Positions 51,197 through 64,000 of a DNA stretch of 64,000 bases are shown here, piece after piece; the first letter of the stretch is position 1; the number at the start of each line of letters is the position of its first letter. Source of the DNA: Hemibagrus wyckioides (Eukaryota; Chordata; Actinopteri; Siluriformes; Bagridae); assembly GCF_019097595.1 (NCBI RefSeq), contig NC_080713.1, positions 8,819,699-8,883,698 on the forward strand, in the 5' to 3' direction. Position numbers and translations under genes: made by a program. Below the pieces are notes generated by a model. It had not been told where the DNA came from. It was given only the letters and a program-made list of their open reading frames with translations, and did no database searches.

Positions 51197-52049
51197 TATT
51201 ATGTCTGGCCTAAAATTGTATTCGATCATCCATGATCTATGGTTTTTAACAGGAGCTAGCCTGAGTAGCCAAAAGTAAAAATCCTTTTCATAAATACACC
51301 CCTAAAACTTACAAGATCAACTACAACTTGTGGAAAACTGTAGCTTCTGCTTACACAAAATGGCTGCCCTAATATTCTGTCACGTTTCAGCTCCATAACC
51401 ATTGCTGTTTGTAACTGAGAAGAATCTACGAGCCTCATCGATCACGTGTTTGAGGTCTTTGAGAAGTGTCTGGTAAACAGGTTCAGGAATCACTGCAGTC
51501 TTTAATTAATCAGCATGTTTTGAAGTCACCTCAGAAAAATCCCATCAATTTAATCCTCATAAACAATAGGAATTAAGTGTCCAGGTAACAGCAACCGTCT
51601 AGTCAAGTGTGACTGTGTGCTGAAGAAACAGCTTGCAATATAGCTGTGAGCTCGCAGCCAGACTCCACCTGACAAGTGTGTGTGTGTGTGTGTGTGTGAA
51701 AAGGAGTGTGTGCGTTTTCATATATTGCAACACACCTCAACACAATAAAAAGTAAACAATGTTTATTTTTTCCTTCCATCTAGTCACACTTCTCACAAGC
51801 CTGACTCAACAAACGATGGAGTCATGACTATGCTCGTGATCCATCAGAGACACACACACACACACACCCTGCCGAGCCTTCTCTCATCTCCTCTCCCACA
51901 CACACCCCTCCTGCGAGTTCAAACACATTATGTAATCCACAGTCTTATTTTTGGACCTGTGTTTTGGACCTTGAACAGTTACAGTTACAGCAAAGCAACA
52001 CAACACACATTAACACAGAAGTGTACACAATACAGGGCTGATTTTATAC

Positions 52050-52805
52050 CTCCATCTATCCATCCATCCATATTGATAGACATACATTATTAATCTATTC
52101 TACTTTATCCATCCATCCATCTATCTATCTATCTATCCATCCAGTCCATGCATCTTCCTTCCTTCACTGGCTATCCACCAATCCATCCATCAATCCCATC
52201 TCCTTCCTTCTCTGGCTACTCATCCATCCAATCGATCAATCCATCCTTTTTCCTTTCTTCTATGGCTTTTGCCCCATCTATTGTGTCCATCCACCTTCTC
52301 TGATTATTCATCCATCTTCCCTATCCATTCTTCTACCCTACCTATCTATCTACACACTCTTATCCATCAGTCCATCCATCTAGTTATGTCTTCAACCATC
52401 TACTCTATCCATTTATTTATCCATCCACCCATTTATTCATCTACTTATCAATTATATCCTTCTTTTTCATTCACCTCATGTCTTTTAATCCATCCACATA
52501 CTCTGTCTATCCATCTCTTAACCAAACTAGCCATACAACTGTCCACTCTGTCTATCCATCAGTCTAGACAACAGACCAATCCATTTATCTATTCTGCCTA
52601 TCCATTCATCCACCCATCCATCCATCTCTCTATCCATCCACCTCCTCAGTTTAATCCATTTCCAATGTACTCTATCCATCCTTCCACTGATATACCTACT
52701 CCATCCATTTATACACCTTATTCATATTTCCACCTCCCTCTTTCCACTCTCAATCTATCCATCTACTCTGTCTATCCATCCATCCATCCATCCATCCATC
52801 CAATA
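52050..52805 (+). repeat. Degenerate ATCC/ATCT repeat
   Basis: CCATCCATC words dominate 750 bases, pure at both ends and worn in the middle. The 190-codon frame is a by-product. Confidence 0.92.
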
Positions 52806-52989
52806 AACATCAGGTATTTCTGCTCTATTTCTTCTGTATAACCAGGAAACCCAGAAGCATGTGGCACTGTGTACATTTTTCACCCTATTTTTCTAAATAA
52901 ACTAACACTCGTCATTATTTTAACCAATTCAATTTCTAAATAAAACAAAACGGCTTCCTTTGAATTCTCAGTGAAATCCTCAGCCTTAC

Positions 52990-53100
52990 CTTCAACACAT
53001 CCTGGCCTTCACTTCAGACGTATGCTTTCCAGTAAGAACTCAAGACCAAAATATTAGAGAAAGTGCAGGAAGCTCCTCTGAGTCACTGAGAGTCCTGGGA
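52990..53100 (-). other. Candidate 5' noncoding exon of pak1
   Basis: On the minus strand a consensus donor, GAAG then GTAAGG, follows position 52990. It could be spliced to the acceptor before 50572. A short upstream ATG lies just before the donor. The upstream border is not defined; only the donor and the position support the call. Confidence 0.3.
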
Positions 53101-53114
53101 GTGTGAGTGAGCAA

Positions 53115-53145
<31 letters not shown>

Positions 53146-54103
53146 AGCGAGTGTGTGTTTTTGAGGCGTCTGAGCCCTCCCTCACGTGATGTCACAAGTG
53201 ACCAGGTGGGTTCGGTTTTTGTGGCCGTCTGGCAGACTGACTCACATAAATTGAGTAAAGTGATGACACACACACACACACACACAAAGAGACTGACAGT
53301 TTCATTATTTGCCTTAAACAGCATGTCCTTTCAATCCTTTTTTTCCCACAGCAATGTTTTATTCTATTCATGAAAGAATGACGCTTTTTAACCATTTCCA
53401 GTTACCTTTAAAATCCCCTTCCTCTCTTGTAGTTAAGAAAATGAGAAACGCCGCATGTCATCTTACAGAGAAACCGGAATGAACAAAGTCCTCTGTCCTG
53501 AAGTCTCCTGTGGTGGAAAATTACTGCGCTGACACCCGAGACCTGATAAGGAAACGTCTCCTTACAGGAAACCTCGCCATATTAATGATTATACACATAC
53601 ACGCGTTTCTTTATTGAAACTTTACCACTTCTTCCTGGTTATTATTACCAACATTAGCTTATGTAGCTGGATAAACTCGAATTACTAATAAATTGAACTG
53701 CAGTCAAAGCTGACCAATCAGAGAGGAGAATTCTGTAGTATAAATTGTAAATAGACATCATGTGTGTTCCAGACAGAAGAACGGTGTCTATGTAGGTAAC
53801 CTTTATGAAGGGTTTCCTCTCCACACCTGTCCTATTCTCACAGCTGTCTCAATGCTTATAATAAAGGACAAACACGCCCTTATCAGCGAGGACATTCTCA
53901 GAAAAAAAACAAAACAGGAAGTGGGACAGTTTGAAAAACGTCATGGAAACTATCTCACTGTTGCAGTATTATTCATATGGTAGAGTATTGTATTTAATGC
54001 CACATTGTCTAGGTTTGGTCACCTGACACAAGCTTAACAAACGCATCATTCTTATCCTTTTTGTTTACGTTAAACAGGGTTTTGAATAAATAAACGCATG
54101 TTG

Positions 54104-54345
54104 CTAATCCTGGTGGTCCAGCAGCAGGATCCTGTGCTCTCATTGCCGTAGCCCGGGTTCGATTCCCGGGCAGGGAGATAACCCAGCCACTGAAGAGTTA
54201 ACTCGGTGCGGGTCGAAAGCCCGTATTAAATATGAGGGTTGCGTCAAGAAGGGCATCCGGTGTAAAAACCTGTGCCGAATGAAAACATGTGGACCAAATG
54301 ATCCACTGTGGTGACCCCAAACCAGGGAGCAGCCAAAACAACAAC
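54104..54345 (+). repeat. tRNA-derived SINE
   Basis: The head has a Pol III B-box-like GGTTCGATTCC near 54152 inside a tRNA-like hairpin (GCCCGGGTTCGATTCCCGGGC). The body carries GGGCATCCGGTGTAAAAACC and GTGGTGACCCCAAACCAGGG, a well-known fish SINE body (DANA/HAmo-like), ending in an ACAACA tail. Confidence 0.7.
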
Positions 54346-56269
54346 AACATTATATATAGTATATATGTAGCCATCTTGAAGTTTCCATTCTTAGTAGTAT
54401 TAGCATCATGTGGTGCGACCGTCCATCCATTACAGCAATTCTGACAATTTGCCTGAAATTGTTTTAAATCCATTTCTATTTTTCTTTTGGCAGAAATTTC
54501 AATTTTTGTTTTTTTGTTACTGACCAAATGACCAGAGACACAATACAAATATAATGCATAAATATAACATAATATTTTTCTACAAATTTTGTTCTAGATA
54601 TTTATTTTACTTTTGCATTACTGAATCATTACAAAAAAAACATTTTATATTTATAACAATACTTTTCCATCAAAATGTAAACTGCTGGGTTTAGTAAACA
54701 TGAGCCAAGGGGTCATCACACCAAATATTGACCTTTATTACAATGTACTTCTCTTTATAATATTTTCCATGCATAAACATGCCTATATATTCTGTACAGT
54801 ACTGTTTTCTACACAGGTTACTGTACACTGTTGTAAGGAAATTCTATTATTTAATATATAAAGGAAAATTATGGTTGCACCACATGACACACACACACAC
54901 ACACCTGTGCCAGCAGCTGGTAACAGCATGCAAAGTACAGACATAGAGTGTGTGTATGCAGCCCCTGCATTTGAGAAGCAAACACTCGCACTTCTGTGAG
55001 AAAGCCTGACCCCCCTCCAAGACACTCACACACACACACACACACACACACACTATCTAACAACCTACAAGACACACACTGAAACCCACAGCACTGCTAA
55101 CACACACTGACAGGCTGCTCACGCTGACGACGAACTCATACACCCCTGAGACAAAGGAGAGCGACTCACATTTCATACCAGGCTGAGACTTTTAGCAGAG
55201 TCCTGTCATCACTCCGGTCATTTTAAAAACACGCGCACACGCGCGCGCACAAGCTTGACAGCACCTAGAAAGCAGAGGTGGCAAAAAAACCCTCAAATGT
55301 TTTTCATGGACAATTTAACCTCTTTGGGGGAAAAAAACACACACACACACACAAAGGTGACACTGTGTGAACTCCAGCACATAAAAGTACTCCAACAAGT
55401 GCCAGCGTGAAACAGGAAGTGAGTCATGAAACCTTCAGTTCGCTGTGTCTGTCAAGCTGTAAAGCTTTGTTTCTCGTTTCCCTCACACACACACACGCAG
55501 ACACACACCCACATGAGCCTCCGTGTCAGGTGCTTCGGCTTGAAGAATGGGCTCTTATTCTCTCTACGTCCCTATTACACGCGAAAACTGTGTCAGACTG
55601 AGATTAGCACATGCCAGCAGCCTTGGAGAGAGAAGCCACACTCCAGACACTTCCTGAAAGCAAACACAGGCTTCTGTGTGCTAATGAACAGCAGGTGAGG
55701 GTGTGTGGGGATGAGAACACACCCTGCTTCCACAGTCCAGTGCTGCAGCATGTGGATCAATAAAAGGGTTCAGGATCGGTGTATCACAACACAAAGGGCT
55801 GATCCACAGGATCGGGTCTATGTAAAGGAATCACCTTATTTCTTTAAAAAAAAAAAACTATAGCTAATTAAATATATAACATTAAAGGAAAAGTTCACTT
55901 CCAGAACAAAAATCTACAAATAATTTACTCACCCCCTTGTGATCCAAGATGTTCATGTCTTTCTTTCTTCAGTTGTAAAGAAATGATGTATTTTGAGGAA
56001 AACATTTCTGGACTTCTATGGTGCCCGCAAGTTTCACTTTCCCACCCACTAGCTACCAGATGCAGAGGGTGAAGGCTAACACACACACTCTCTCTCTGAC
56101 ACAGCTGTATCTTTCCCTCTTCCGCATAGACACCCACGATAGGCTAGTGTCACTTTGATTGACGGGGAAGAGAGAGTGACCAAAAAGCATGGACAATTCT
56201 GCTTTCTTAGCTTCAGGCCTTGTGATCTCCTATATATATATATATATAAACTTTAGACCTTGTATTCAT

Positions 56270-56450
56270 ACATGTATGGCATTTGGCAGATGCCGTTATC
56301 CAGAGTGACTTACATTTTATCTCATCTTTTATACAACTGAGAGTGAAGGGCCTTGCTCAGGGGCCCAGAAGTGGTAGCTTGGTATCTGGGATTTGAACTC
56401 ACAACCTTCTGGTCACTAGTCCAACACCTTAACCACTAGCTATTTTACTT
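56270..56450 (-). repeat. SINE-like tract
   Basis: GGCATTTGGCAGATGCCGTT ATCCAGAGTGACTTACA ... GGGCCTTGCTCAGGGGCCCA ... CCAACACCTTAACCACTA, a common fish repeat tail. Confidence 0.6.
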
Positions 56451-57377
56451 TACTAATATGTGTATATTTTTTATGTGTGTATTGTGTTTTGTGTGTATTT
56501 TTTATTCCCTCTTTGTACTATTAATTGAAATTTCCGTTTTTTGAGATTCTGTATGTCCTGTCTAAATGATCTCAGAGGTTTCTGGAGTCACAGAGAAAGA
56601 AGTTCATTATATTGTGTAAGTGATTGTTTCCTGTAATTATGGCAATACACTCTTTAATCTCTTTAAGCTTCACAGATCAACACTCTCTTGAACACACTCT
56701 TTAGACTCTATAGCCTCAGATTTGAGAATTGACCAATCAGTAATTAGGAACTAATATTATCATCCTTTATTTATTAGTCACATAACCTAGGCTAGTTAAG
56801 ACAATAGGATGTCGTCTCTACAAACCAGACATCTGCCTTCTGCAACAGAGCAGCTCAACTGGCACGTGTGTATCAAGTAAATCATCTTCACACATTTAAT
56901 ATTAAATAAAGTCAAGCACCATTCAATGAAACATAATTTCTTCCAAAAAACACAGCTGGGAAAACAAATCAGTATTGATAGTACAATCAAGCTTTTTTCC
57001 ACTTCCCTCTACTCCCAACTCAGTCAGTCATCACTGTAAACAAATGACTGTACATGGCCTGTGACTCAGTGCTGTGGAGTGACTTGGTTCTGAATCACAA
57101 AGCATCTTGGGAGTTTTCCAATCTGCACATCAATGACAGCTGATGAATCAAGATCACCTTAACAGCTCCCAGTTCTGACCCTCCATCTCCAACTCTCTCC
57201 TATTCTCTCTTACTCTGTTGCTCCTCATTACTTCTTTTATTTATCATGTTGTACAATTTGTATTATTAGTTCTTTATGAATGAATTCTTTCTGTTTTCTT
57301 TCATCACTACACTCATCACTTATTCTCAGAACTAATCTTTGACTTCAGGGTTCTAGTAGGTTTCTCTACGTCTGTTA

Positions 57378-58080
57378 GGTCCAGTGAAGGAGGCGTGGCT
57401 TTGTGTCTTAGTCCCAGTGAAGGAGGTGTGGCCTCTGTGCCAGTCAGTCCCAGTGTAGGAGGTGTACCTCTGTGCCTGTCAGTCCCAGTGTAGGAGGTGT
57501 ACCTCTGTGCCAGTCAGTCCCAGTGTAGGAGGTGTACCTCTGTGCCTGTCAGTTCCAGTGTAGGAGGCATGACCTCTAGTTCTGTCAGTCCCAGGGAAGG
57601 AGGCATGGCCTCTGGTTCGGTCAGTCCCAGGGAAGGAGGCATGGCCTCTGTGCCTGTCAGTTCCAGTGTAGGAGGCATGGCCTCTAGTTCTGTCAGTCCC
57701 AGGGAAGGAGGCATGGCCTCTGGTTCGGTCAGTCCCAGGGAAGGAGGCATGGCCTCTGTGCCTGTCAGTTCCAGTGTAGGAGGCATGGCCTCTGGTTCTG
57801 TCAGTCCCAGGGAAGGAGGCATGGCCTCTGGTTCTGTCAGTCCCAGGGAAGGAGGCATGGCCTCTGTGCCTGTCAGTCGCAGTGAAGAAGGCATGGCCTC
57901 AGTGTCAGTCCCAGTGAAGAAGGCTAGGCCTCCGTTTCTGTCAGTCCCAGTAAAAGAGGCGTGGCCTTTGTTTCTGTCAGTCCCAGTAAAAAAAGGTGTG
58001 GCTTCGGTGCCTGTCAGTCCCAGTAAAGGAGGCATGGACTCCGTGCTAGTCCCATTAAAGGAGGTGTGGCCTCTGTGTCA
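57378..58080. repeat. 36-base minisatellite (about 20 copies)
   Basis: Unit GGAGGCATGGCCTCTGTGCC TGTCAGTTCCAGTGTA with variants and a partly higher-order three-unit (108-base) pattern. Because 36 is divisible by 3, frames stay open on both strands (206 and 173 codons). Confidence 0.93.
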
Positions 58081-58709
58081 ATCACTATCATGTACAACGG
58101 AAAAATCAACACAATAACAAACCTGAACACAAATCTAGATTGAAGAGGTGTGTGTGATATGAATGCACTCATCTGTGGGTTCAGTCTGCAGAGATCAGGT
58201 TGAAGAGGTCACTCTGAGTCACACTCGTGTCTGTTTGGCTTTCCCCGAGTCACACAAAGTGATGTCATTTTGGATGTCTGCTAAAAATAGCATTCCTACT
58301 GTCTCTCATGTTCTACTAGCTCTCATGTGTGCAACGCCTGTGTTGGCAAACTGCAACACTCTGATCTGAACCAACATATCCAGACTTCACAGAAAGAATG
58401 AGCTTTTCCAAATCCTCAAACATTACGCTGCTTATCTTTACGTATCAGGAAATTGGCCTCCAAAAAAAGCACAGCAATACAGGAAATGACAAGTGCATGG
58501 ACACTATGATTAACGCTGTCCTGGCTTGTATGCGGTCAGCACGAGCATCTGCCTTTCGTCAGATGTGCCGGCAGCAGCCAAGATTCACATATGGTGCTTC
58601 GCTGCTGGAGAATTCAAACCGCAAACAAAAAACACGCTATGGACACACGCTCTGGAATATCCCAACACCACCGCAGCTATGCTGTGTACTGTGAATAATA
58701 CCAAACCAT

Positions 58710-58710
<1 letters not shown>

Positions 58711-58743
<33 letters not shown>
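58711..58743. repeat. (CA)n microsatellite
   Basis: About 16 CA units. Confidence 0.9.
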
Positions 58744-58745
<2 letters not shown>

Positions 58746-59908
58746 AAACCCTCATAAACTAGAACAACAAAAGCACCATTTAGCTGGCATACAAACCGGC
58801 TACATGATGTATGAGTGACTAAATTCTCTAAATAAAGTAATTATTGGACCTTCTCTACACGCTCAGACCCATTAAATTCATGACCTTTTCAAGACCTGCT
58901 GTAATTTGTGGCACTTATAATATGGAAAACACTAATTAGGCTACAGAGACTCACAACAGCCTGATCAAAACACAGGCACCTTTAATTGAAGCCCAACATT
59001 ATTTCAGCTTAAAAACATTAATGTGGGGCACGCAATAAACCCGTAAAGACTGGAACAAATCACGACAACATCCGTGCCTGGGTTTGACTGCTACATTGTT
59101 CTCGTCACATTGCACATGTCAGGTGTATTTAAACCTCCCCCCCCCGTCCAAACACACACACACAGACACACACACACACACGGCTATCTTCTGAGATGGT
59201 TGTTTCCAGCCAAAATGGTTTTTTTTATCTTTATCAAAAAGTGCCATTATTGAACCTTTCAAGCCCCGTGAGCACATGCCAAAACATTAATAATGCAAGA
59301 TGACGAAAGGGGGCGGAGCTTCCAGAGATCCTCAGACAATCATGCCATATTTTGGACCATTTTAGTTTATATATAGTAAACCTGTAGACATATAACGCAT
59401 AAAAAAAATCCATAAAGAATTCTCCTATACCATGAAGGAAAATAAAAGCACATGAGAACAAGCTTAAAACTGTCATTTTTATTAAGACGACTCCATTGTG
59501 CTCATGTTAAAATATGGAGCTCCTACCTAAAATGGATAAATGCTCTTAAACCTTTATATCCTAAATATTATTCTAATATCTCACCCTGCATCCTCTGCAG
59601 TTTCTAGACGACTGATTCTCAGCTGAAACACAGCCAGGAAACTTGCCAGCTTACTGCGTCTTACCAAGCAGCAAACTTTATATCCAAACCTTGACCTCGC
59701 ACCTCTCTGTGTATTTACATTTAGACAAACTCTACAAAAATGGATTTGGATTTCCATCCAAAGTCATGTAGAGAGGGTCGACAAATATCTTGGCAGCCAT
59801 GTCATGTGCGTCGATAAAATCTGGGGGTTAAAGGGGTAACGTTAAGTCCTGGTGCAAGAAACAACATGATAACTCAAGTTAAAGCAGTGGAATTACACTA
59901 ACATGTAA

Positions 59909-60285
<377 letters not shown>

Positions 60286-60975
60286 ATCCATCCACTATAT
60301 TTACATAATGATGTCACTTCCGGCAGCATCCTTAGACCTTCCCATAACATTCAAATTTTATTTGGTCCCATACACTGTTGTCACTGACCGTGACATAAAA
60401 ATAGAAACAATAAGTATAAAAACAGAAAGATAATAATAACGAATATACTAGGAATCGAAATCTTTGTATTGCTTTCTCCAGCTCTCCGTTATGTGACATA
60501 TGGATGGATGGATGGATGGACGGATAATTCCTCAATGCTATTCTTATTCATGACTTAAGCTCAGAAGAGGAAAAGAGCTGTTCCAGGACGTCATTAACTG
60601 ACCACACTGAGCCGAGGTTCCTTCACTCTGCATGGGTTCTCTTGCCACATGGCTGAGTCAGACACACTAACACGCTAGAACACACAAATCAGGAAGGAGA
60701 AAACGAGGGTCAGGGCAGAGAGACTGCAGAACTCGTAAAGCTGCCGCTTAAAAGCCGATATGCGGTTACTGTCGAGTAAGTGGCTGTCACGATGAGCCAT
60801 GGAGGGTCACCACAGCTGATGTGTAATCTAATGTAATTGGACATGAAGTGTATAATAATACATGAAACATTGGAAAACACACTTGATCACACAGTCCTTG
60901 ATCTCTACGCTTTACTGGAAGAGTAATCAGCAAGAGTTTAGCAAACAGCAGCAGGTTACTGGAACTACTTGTAAA

Positions 60976-60999
<24 letters not shown>

Positions 61000-61008
<9 letters not shown>

Positions 61009-61185
61009 GAGAGAGAGAGTTATATATAGAGAGACATGGGGAGAATAAGAGAGACCAAACAAGAGAGTAAGAGAGAGACTGAGAGGGGGGATGATTGGGG
61101 GGTTGAGACGGAGAGAAACAGAGGGAGGCTGTGTGAAAGAAAAAAAGAAAGAGGGAGAATGAAAGGGAAACAGGGAGATGAAGAA

Positions 61186-61226
<41 letters not shown>

Positions 61227-61380
61227 CAAAAACTGAAAGAGATGGAGAGAAACAAAGGGAGAAAGGGTGAGAGGGAGGCAGAGAGAGAGAGAGACCGAGA
61301 GAAAGAGAAAAACAGAAACTGAAAGAGATGGAGACAGAGAGATGGAGAGAAACAAAGAGAGGGAGGAAGAGAGAGAGAGA

Positions 61381-61417
<37 letters not shown>

Positions 61418-61430
61418 AGGCTGGTGAAGG
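61000..61430 (+). repeat. Purine-rich GA tract
   Basis: About 430 bases nearly all purine on the plus strand (GAGAGA, AAAGAGG, GGGAGGCAGAGA), beginning beside a GT microsatellite at 60978. Frames on either strand are by-products. Confidence 0.93.
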
Positions 61431-61879
61431 AATGGCTGTTTATAACTGATATAATGTAAATTAAATTAATTTAATACAATCAGTGTAATTAATAATAAAA
61501 TAAAAAAATAAATCTAGGGAAAATAAAGGAAGGGAAAATAAAATAAAGGGAAAATAAATCTGTTTGGGGTGTGGATTTATTAAAAAAAAAAAAAAAAAAC
61601 ACTTTAAAATCTAATAACAAACAATTCTGCCTTCAGACTTTAAGCTACGCCCACACCGACAATAAACAATGATTTATTCAAGAAAGAAGGTGTTTCTCAT
61701 CTCTGTAAAAACCTGTATCTGTCTTATATCTACAGACTGCATGTAAGAAATACTTCTCCATCACAGGAGCTTCCTCACTTCACCCCAGTCTCCTCCCTCC
61801 TCCTCCTCCTCATCCTACAGCTAGACACACAACAACCTGCACCACTGAAAGGCTTTGTCTCGAACCCCAGCGCATTTCC

Positions 61880-62050
61880 CCAGATTTACTGCTGTCCGTT
61901 TTTACCGCCATCTTCATCTTCAGTGATCCGCATAGAGGAAACGAGGAAGAAACCTTGAGAGCAGCTGAGACTCGAGAAGGGAAGCCCTTTCCCCCCCCGA
62001 CACCTGACACACACACACCAACCCTCCCCTGACTGAACTGGATAGACAAT
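61880..62050 (-). promoter_or_regulatory. Candidate distal promoter region of pak1 (YY1-type motif)
   Basis: The minus strand contains AAGATGGCGG (62-kb side to left: 61914-61905), the YY1 consensus that is common just downstream of transcription starts. A GTAAAA donor word follows immediately, and the flanks are GC-richer than nearby DNA. It fits a distal first exon of pak1, whose mammalian counterpart also has a long first intron. No other gene candidate is seen nearby. Confidence 0.3.
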
Positions 62051-62294
62051 GAGAAACAAAGTGAAAAAGAAATCGAATTTAAAATCTTTGAGCATTTCTA
62101 TGGTCACTCCTTGCACCCTAAATCAGCATGCGACAGCGTCTCCTCCTCGGAGAGCAGCTCACACACACACACACACACACAGACATAAACATGTCCTGCA
62201 GACACAACAACCGCTCCCCTTTCTCATGTTCAAAGGAGTAACTCTGGTGTCTAATCCACAGTGATACAGAAGACAGCGAGACACTGTGTAATTA

Positions 62295-62298
<4 letters not shown>

Positions 62299-62332
<34 letters not shown>
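62299..62332. repeat. (GT)n microsatellite
   Basis: About 16 GT units. Confidence 0.9.
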
Positions 62333-62334
<2 letters not shown>

Positions 62335-62717
62335 TTCAGTATTTAGACATTTGTCCATCTGGGTTCATTAGGGTGTACTAGACAGAACAAAAAGAGAAGC
62401 AAAAATGAAAGACTGAGAGAATAAAGGAAAAGAGAGGAGCCTAAAGGACAGGAGAGCCGGTAGAAGAGGGCATGTTCCTGTGAATAGTAATATTTTACAT
62501 TTATATCAGTAATAAAATGCAAGGAGACTGTATTAAATGTCATAAAACACTCAGTGTCCACTTTATTAGGAACCCGTGCAAGCCTGTACCCTTTTGCAAT
62601 GCATGCATTTATCCGATCAGCTAATCGCGCGTCAGCAGAGCAGTGTGTGTAATCGCAGTTAATGATCCTATTAAATATCAGAAATTTTACAAAATGTATA
62701 CAAGACCACCAAAAATA

Positions 62718-63140
62718 CACTATTTTGCCAAACGTTTTGGGACTTCTGCCTTTACATGCACATGAATGTAATATAGATTTGAATTTTTGACCATTCCTCT
62801 AGAAGCGCATTTGTGAGGTCAGGCACCGATGATGGATTAGAAGGCCTGGCTCACAGTCTCCGCTCTAATTCATCCCAAAGGTGTTCTATCAGGTTGAGGT
62901 TCAGGACTCTGTGAAGTTCCTCCACACCAAACTCACTCATCCATGTCTTTATGGACCTTGCTTTATGCACTGTTGTGCAGTCATGTTGGAACAGGAAGGG
63001 GTCATCCCCAAATGAAATTGTCCAAAATGTCTTGGTATGCTGAAGCATTAAGAGTTCCTTTCACTGGAACTAAGGGGTCAAACCCAACCCCTGAATTCAA
63101 TGATTTGAACGGGTGTCCCAAAACTTTTGGCAATATCGTG
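62718..63140 (-). mobile_element. Tc1-derived element (423 bp), both ends
   Basis: Left end CACTATTTTGCCAAACGTTT, right end ...AAAACTTTTGGCAATATCGTG, with TA on both sides. The minus strand retains [20 protein letters not shown] and [15 protein letters not shown] from the catalytic core. Confidence 0.85.
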
Positions 63141-63609
63141 TATTACCATAAATCAGACAGAGAATACATGGCTGATCATGTCTACATCTGTTTGCTTCAT
63201 TTACAGCCAAAACAGCGAATCTATTTTAAGAAAAGCGAACAGTTCGAGCCTGCAGCAAGTTTCTCAGGAGCTGTGAGGATGAACAAAACTGAAGACATGT
63301 CTCTCGCTGCATTAATGCTTTTTTTTTTTTTTTGGCAGAAAGTTCACTTGAAGTTTCTTCGTGTTGCTCGTCTCACCCACTTCGTGACTAACAATAGCTT
63401 TTCCTTCTGTCGCTGTAGCTCGCTAGCTCATGTCGAGAATAAAAAGTCATGTTGCCCCTGCAGTGCCAGTGTGAACGCAGGCTAGCGGCTCGGTTCTGCT
63501 AACTGCTTAATGAAGAAATAAAGGAATAAGTGTGTGTTACTTAATACTCGATCATACTGGCTCGAGCTCGGCCATTTTTACTGTTTAACAATAATCATCT
63601 CTGGTAAGT

Positions 63610-63619
63610 ATGCACACAC

Positions 63620-63651
<32 letters not shown>

Positions 63652-63792
63652 CCCCCCCTCATAACGCCAGTTCCCTCGGTCTGTTCACAAGTTATCAATT
63701 ACAGCCTCTGAGGGACTCTAAGACACGAAACCGACACAGAGGGAAAAGTCTTGCGTCTGCGTTTTCCTTTTTGATGATAGAGTAAGGCCATG

Positions 63793-63840
<48 letters not shown>

Positions 63841-63850
63841 CGCCTGTGTG
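63610..63850. repeat. Two CA/GT microsatellites in inverted order
   Basis: (CA)n at 63612-63650 followed by C8; (TG)n at 63795-63838. Together they could pair as a hairpin with a 145-base loop. Confidence 0.9.
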
Positions 63851-64000
63851 TATCTAGGGGTGTGTGTGTGTGTCCCAGGAGTCCCGTGGTCACCATGCCC
63901 ATAACCCCAGTACAGCAGATGGCACTAAAAGAGGCACTGCCAATTTACATGTAAATAGACAGAGAGAGAGAGAGAAATAAAGGTAGAGAGAGAGATTGAC

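Noticed and set aside
52269..52841. 190-codon frame rich in His/Ser/Ile/Pro
   Set aside because: Produced by the ATCC-type repeat.
54140..54180. Possible tRNA gene (B-box-like hairpin)
   Set aside because: No complete cloverleaf; it is the head of a tRNA-derived SINE with a characteristic body.
57497..58117. 206-codon frame with 12-residue repeats, possible secreted repeat protein
   Set aside because: No signal peptide, no splice signals, and the opposite strand is equally open; the 36-base period explains it.

Overview
The window is nuclear DNA of a teleost fish. The evidence is split genes with GT-AG introns, very abundant CA/CT microsatellites, fish-type Tc1/mariner transposons with many deleted derivatives, and fish-type SINE repeats. 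I cannot fix the species; the repeat mix would fit a catfish or another ostariophysan, but that is a guess.

Two protein-coding genes can be reconstructed exon by exon, both on the minus strand. (1) The 5' part of a gdpd4-like gene (multipass membrane glycerophosphodiester phosphodiesterase) lies between the left edge and about 12.4 kb. Eight exons with coding sequence join in frame to about 287 residues: five N-terminal membrane segments, then the start of the catalytic GDPD domain. The rest lies off the left edge. A GC-rich putative promoter and noncoding first exon lies near 12.4-12.6 kb, and a second candidate first exon near 17.9-18.1 kb. (2) A complete pak1 (p21-activated kinase 1) has fourteen coding exons from 50548 (ATG) to 32541 (stop). 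They join in frame to 546 residues and keep the CRIB, proline-rich and kinase-domain motifs. Its 3'UTR runs to about 31.5 kb, and its upstream noncoding exon(s) probably lie between 53 and 62 kb. The order gdpd4-pak1 in the same orientation matches human chromosome 11q, which supports both names.

Layout: 0.1-7.5 kb gdpd4-like exons; 7.5-12.4 kb first intron; 10.6-12.1 kb and 18.3-19.7 kb minisatellites; 15.0-16.3 kb Tc1-like copy 1 (one nonsense codon); 24.8-26.1 kb Tc1-like copy 2 (transposase fully open); 26-31.5 kb repeat-rich intergenic DNA; 31.5-50.6 kb pak1 coding region with MITEs and simple repeats in its introns; 50.6-62 kb presumed first intron(s) and promoter area of pak1, with ATCC-type, 36-bp and GA-rich repeats; 62-64 kb upstream DNA with one more Tc1 derivative.

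The long open frames in the repeat tracts (11.1-12.1, 18.3-19.7, 45.3-46.6 and 57.5-58.1 kb) are by-products of low-complexity DNA. I see no new multi-gene system. The most notable elements are an apparently intact Tc1 transposase with a near-identical sister 9.8 kb away, and a family of nine short Tc1 derivatives, four of which share one deletion junction that keeps the DNA-binding half of a transposase.
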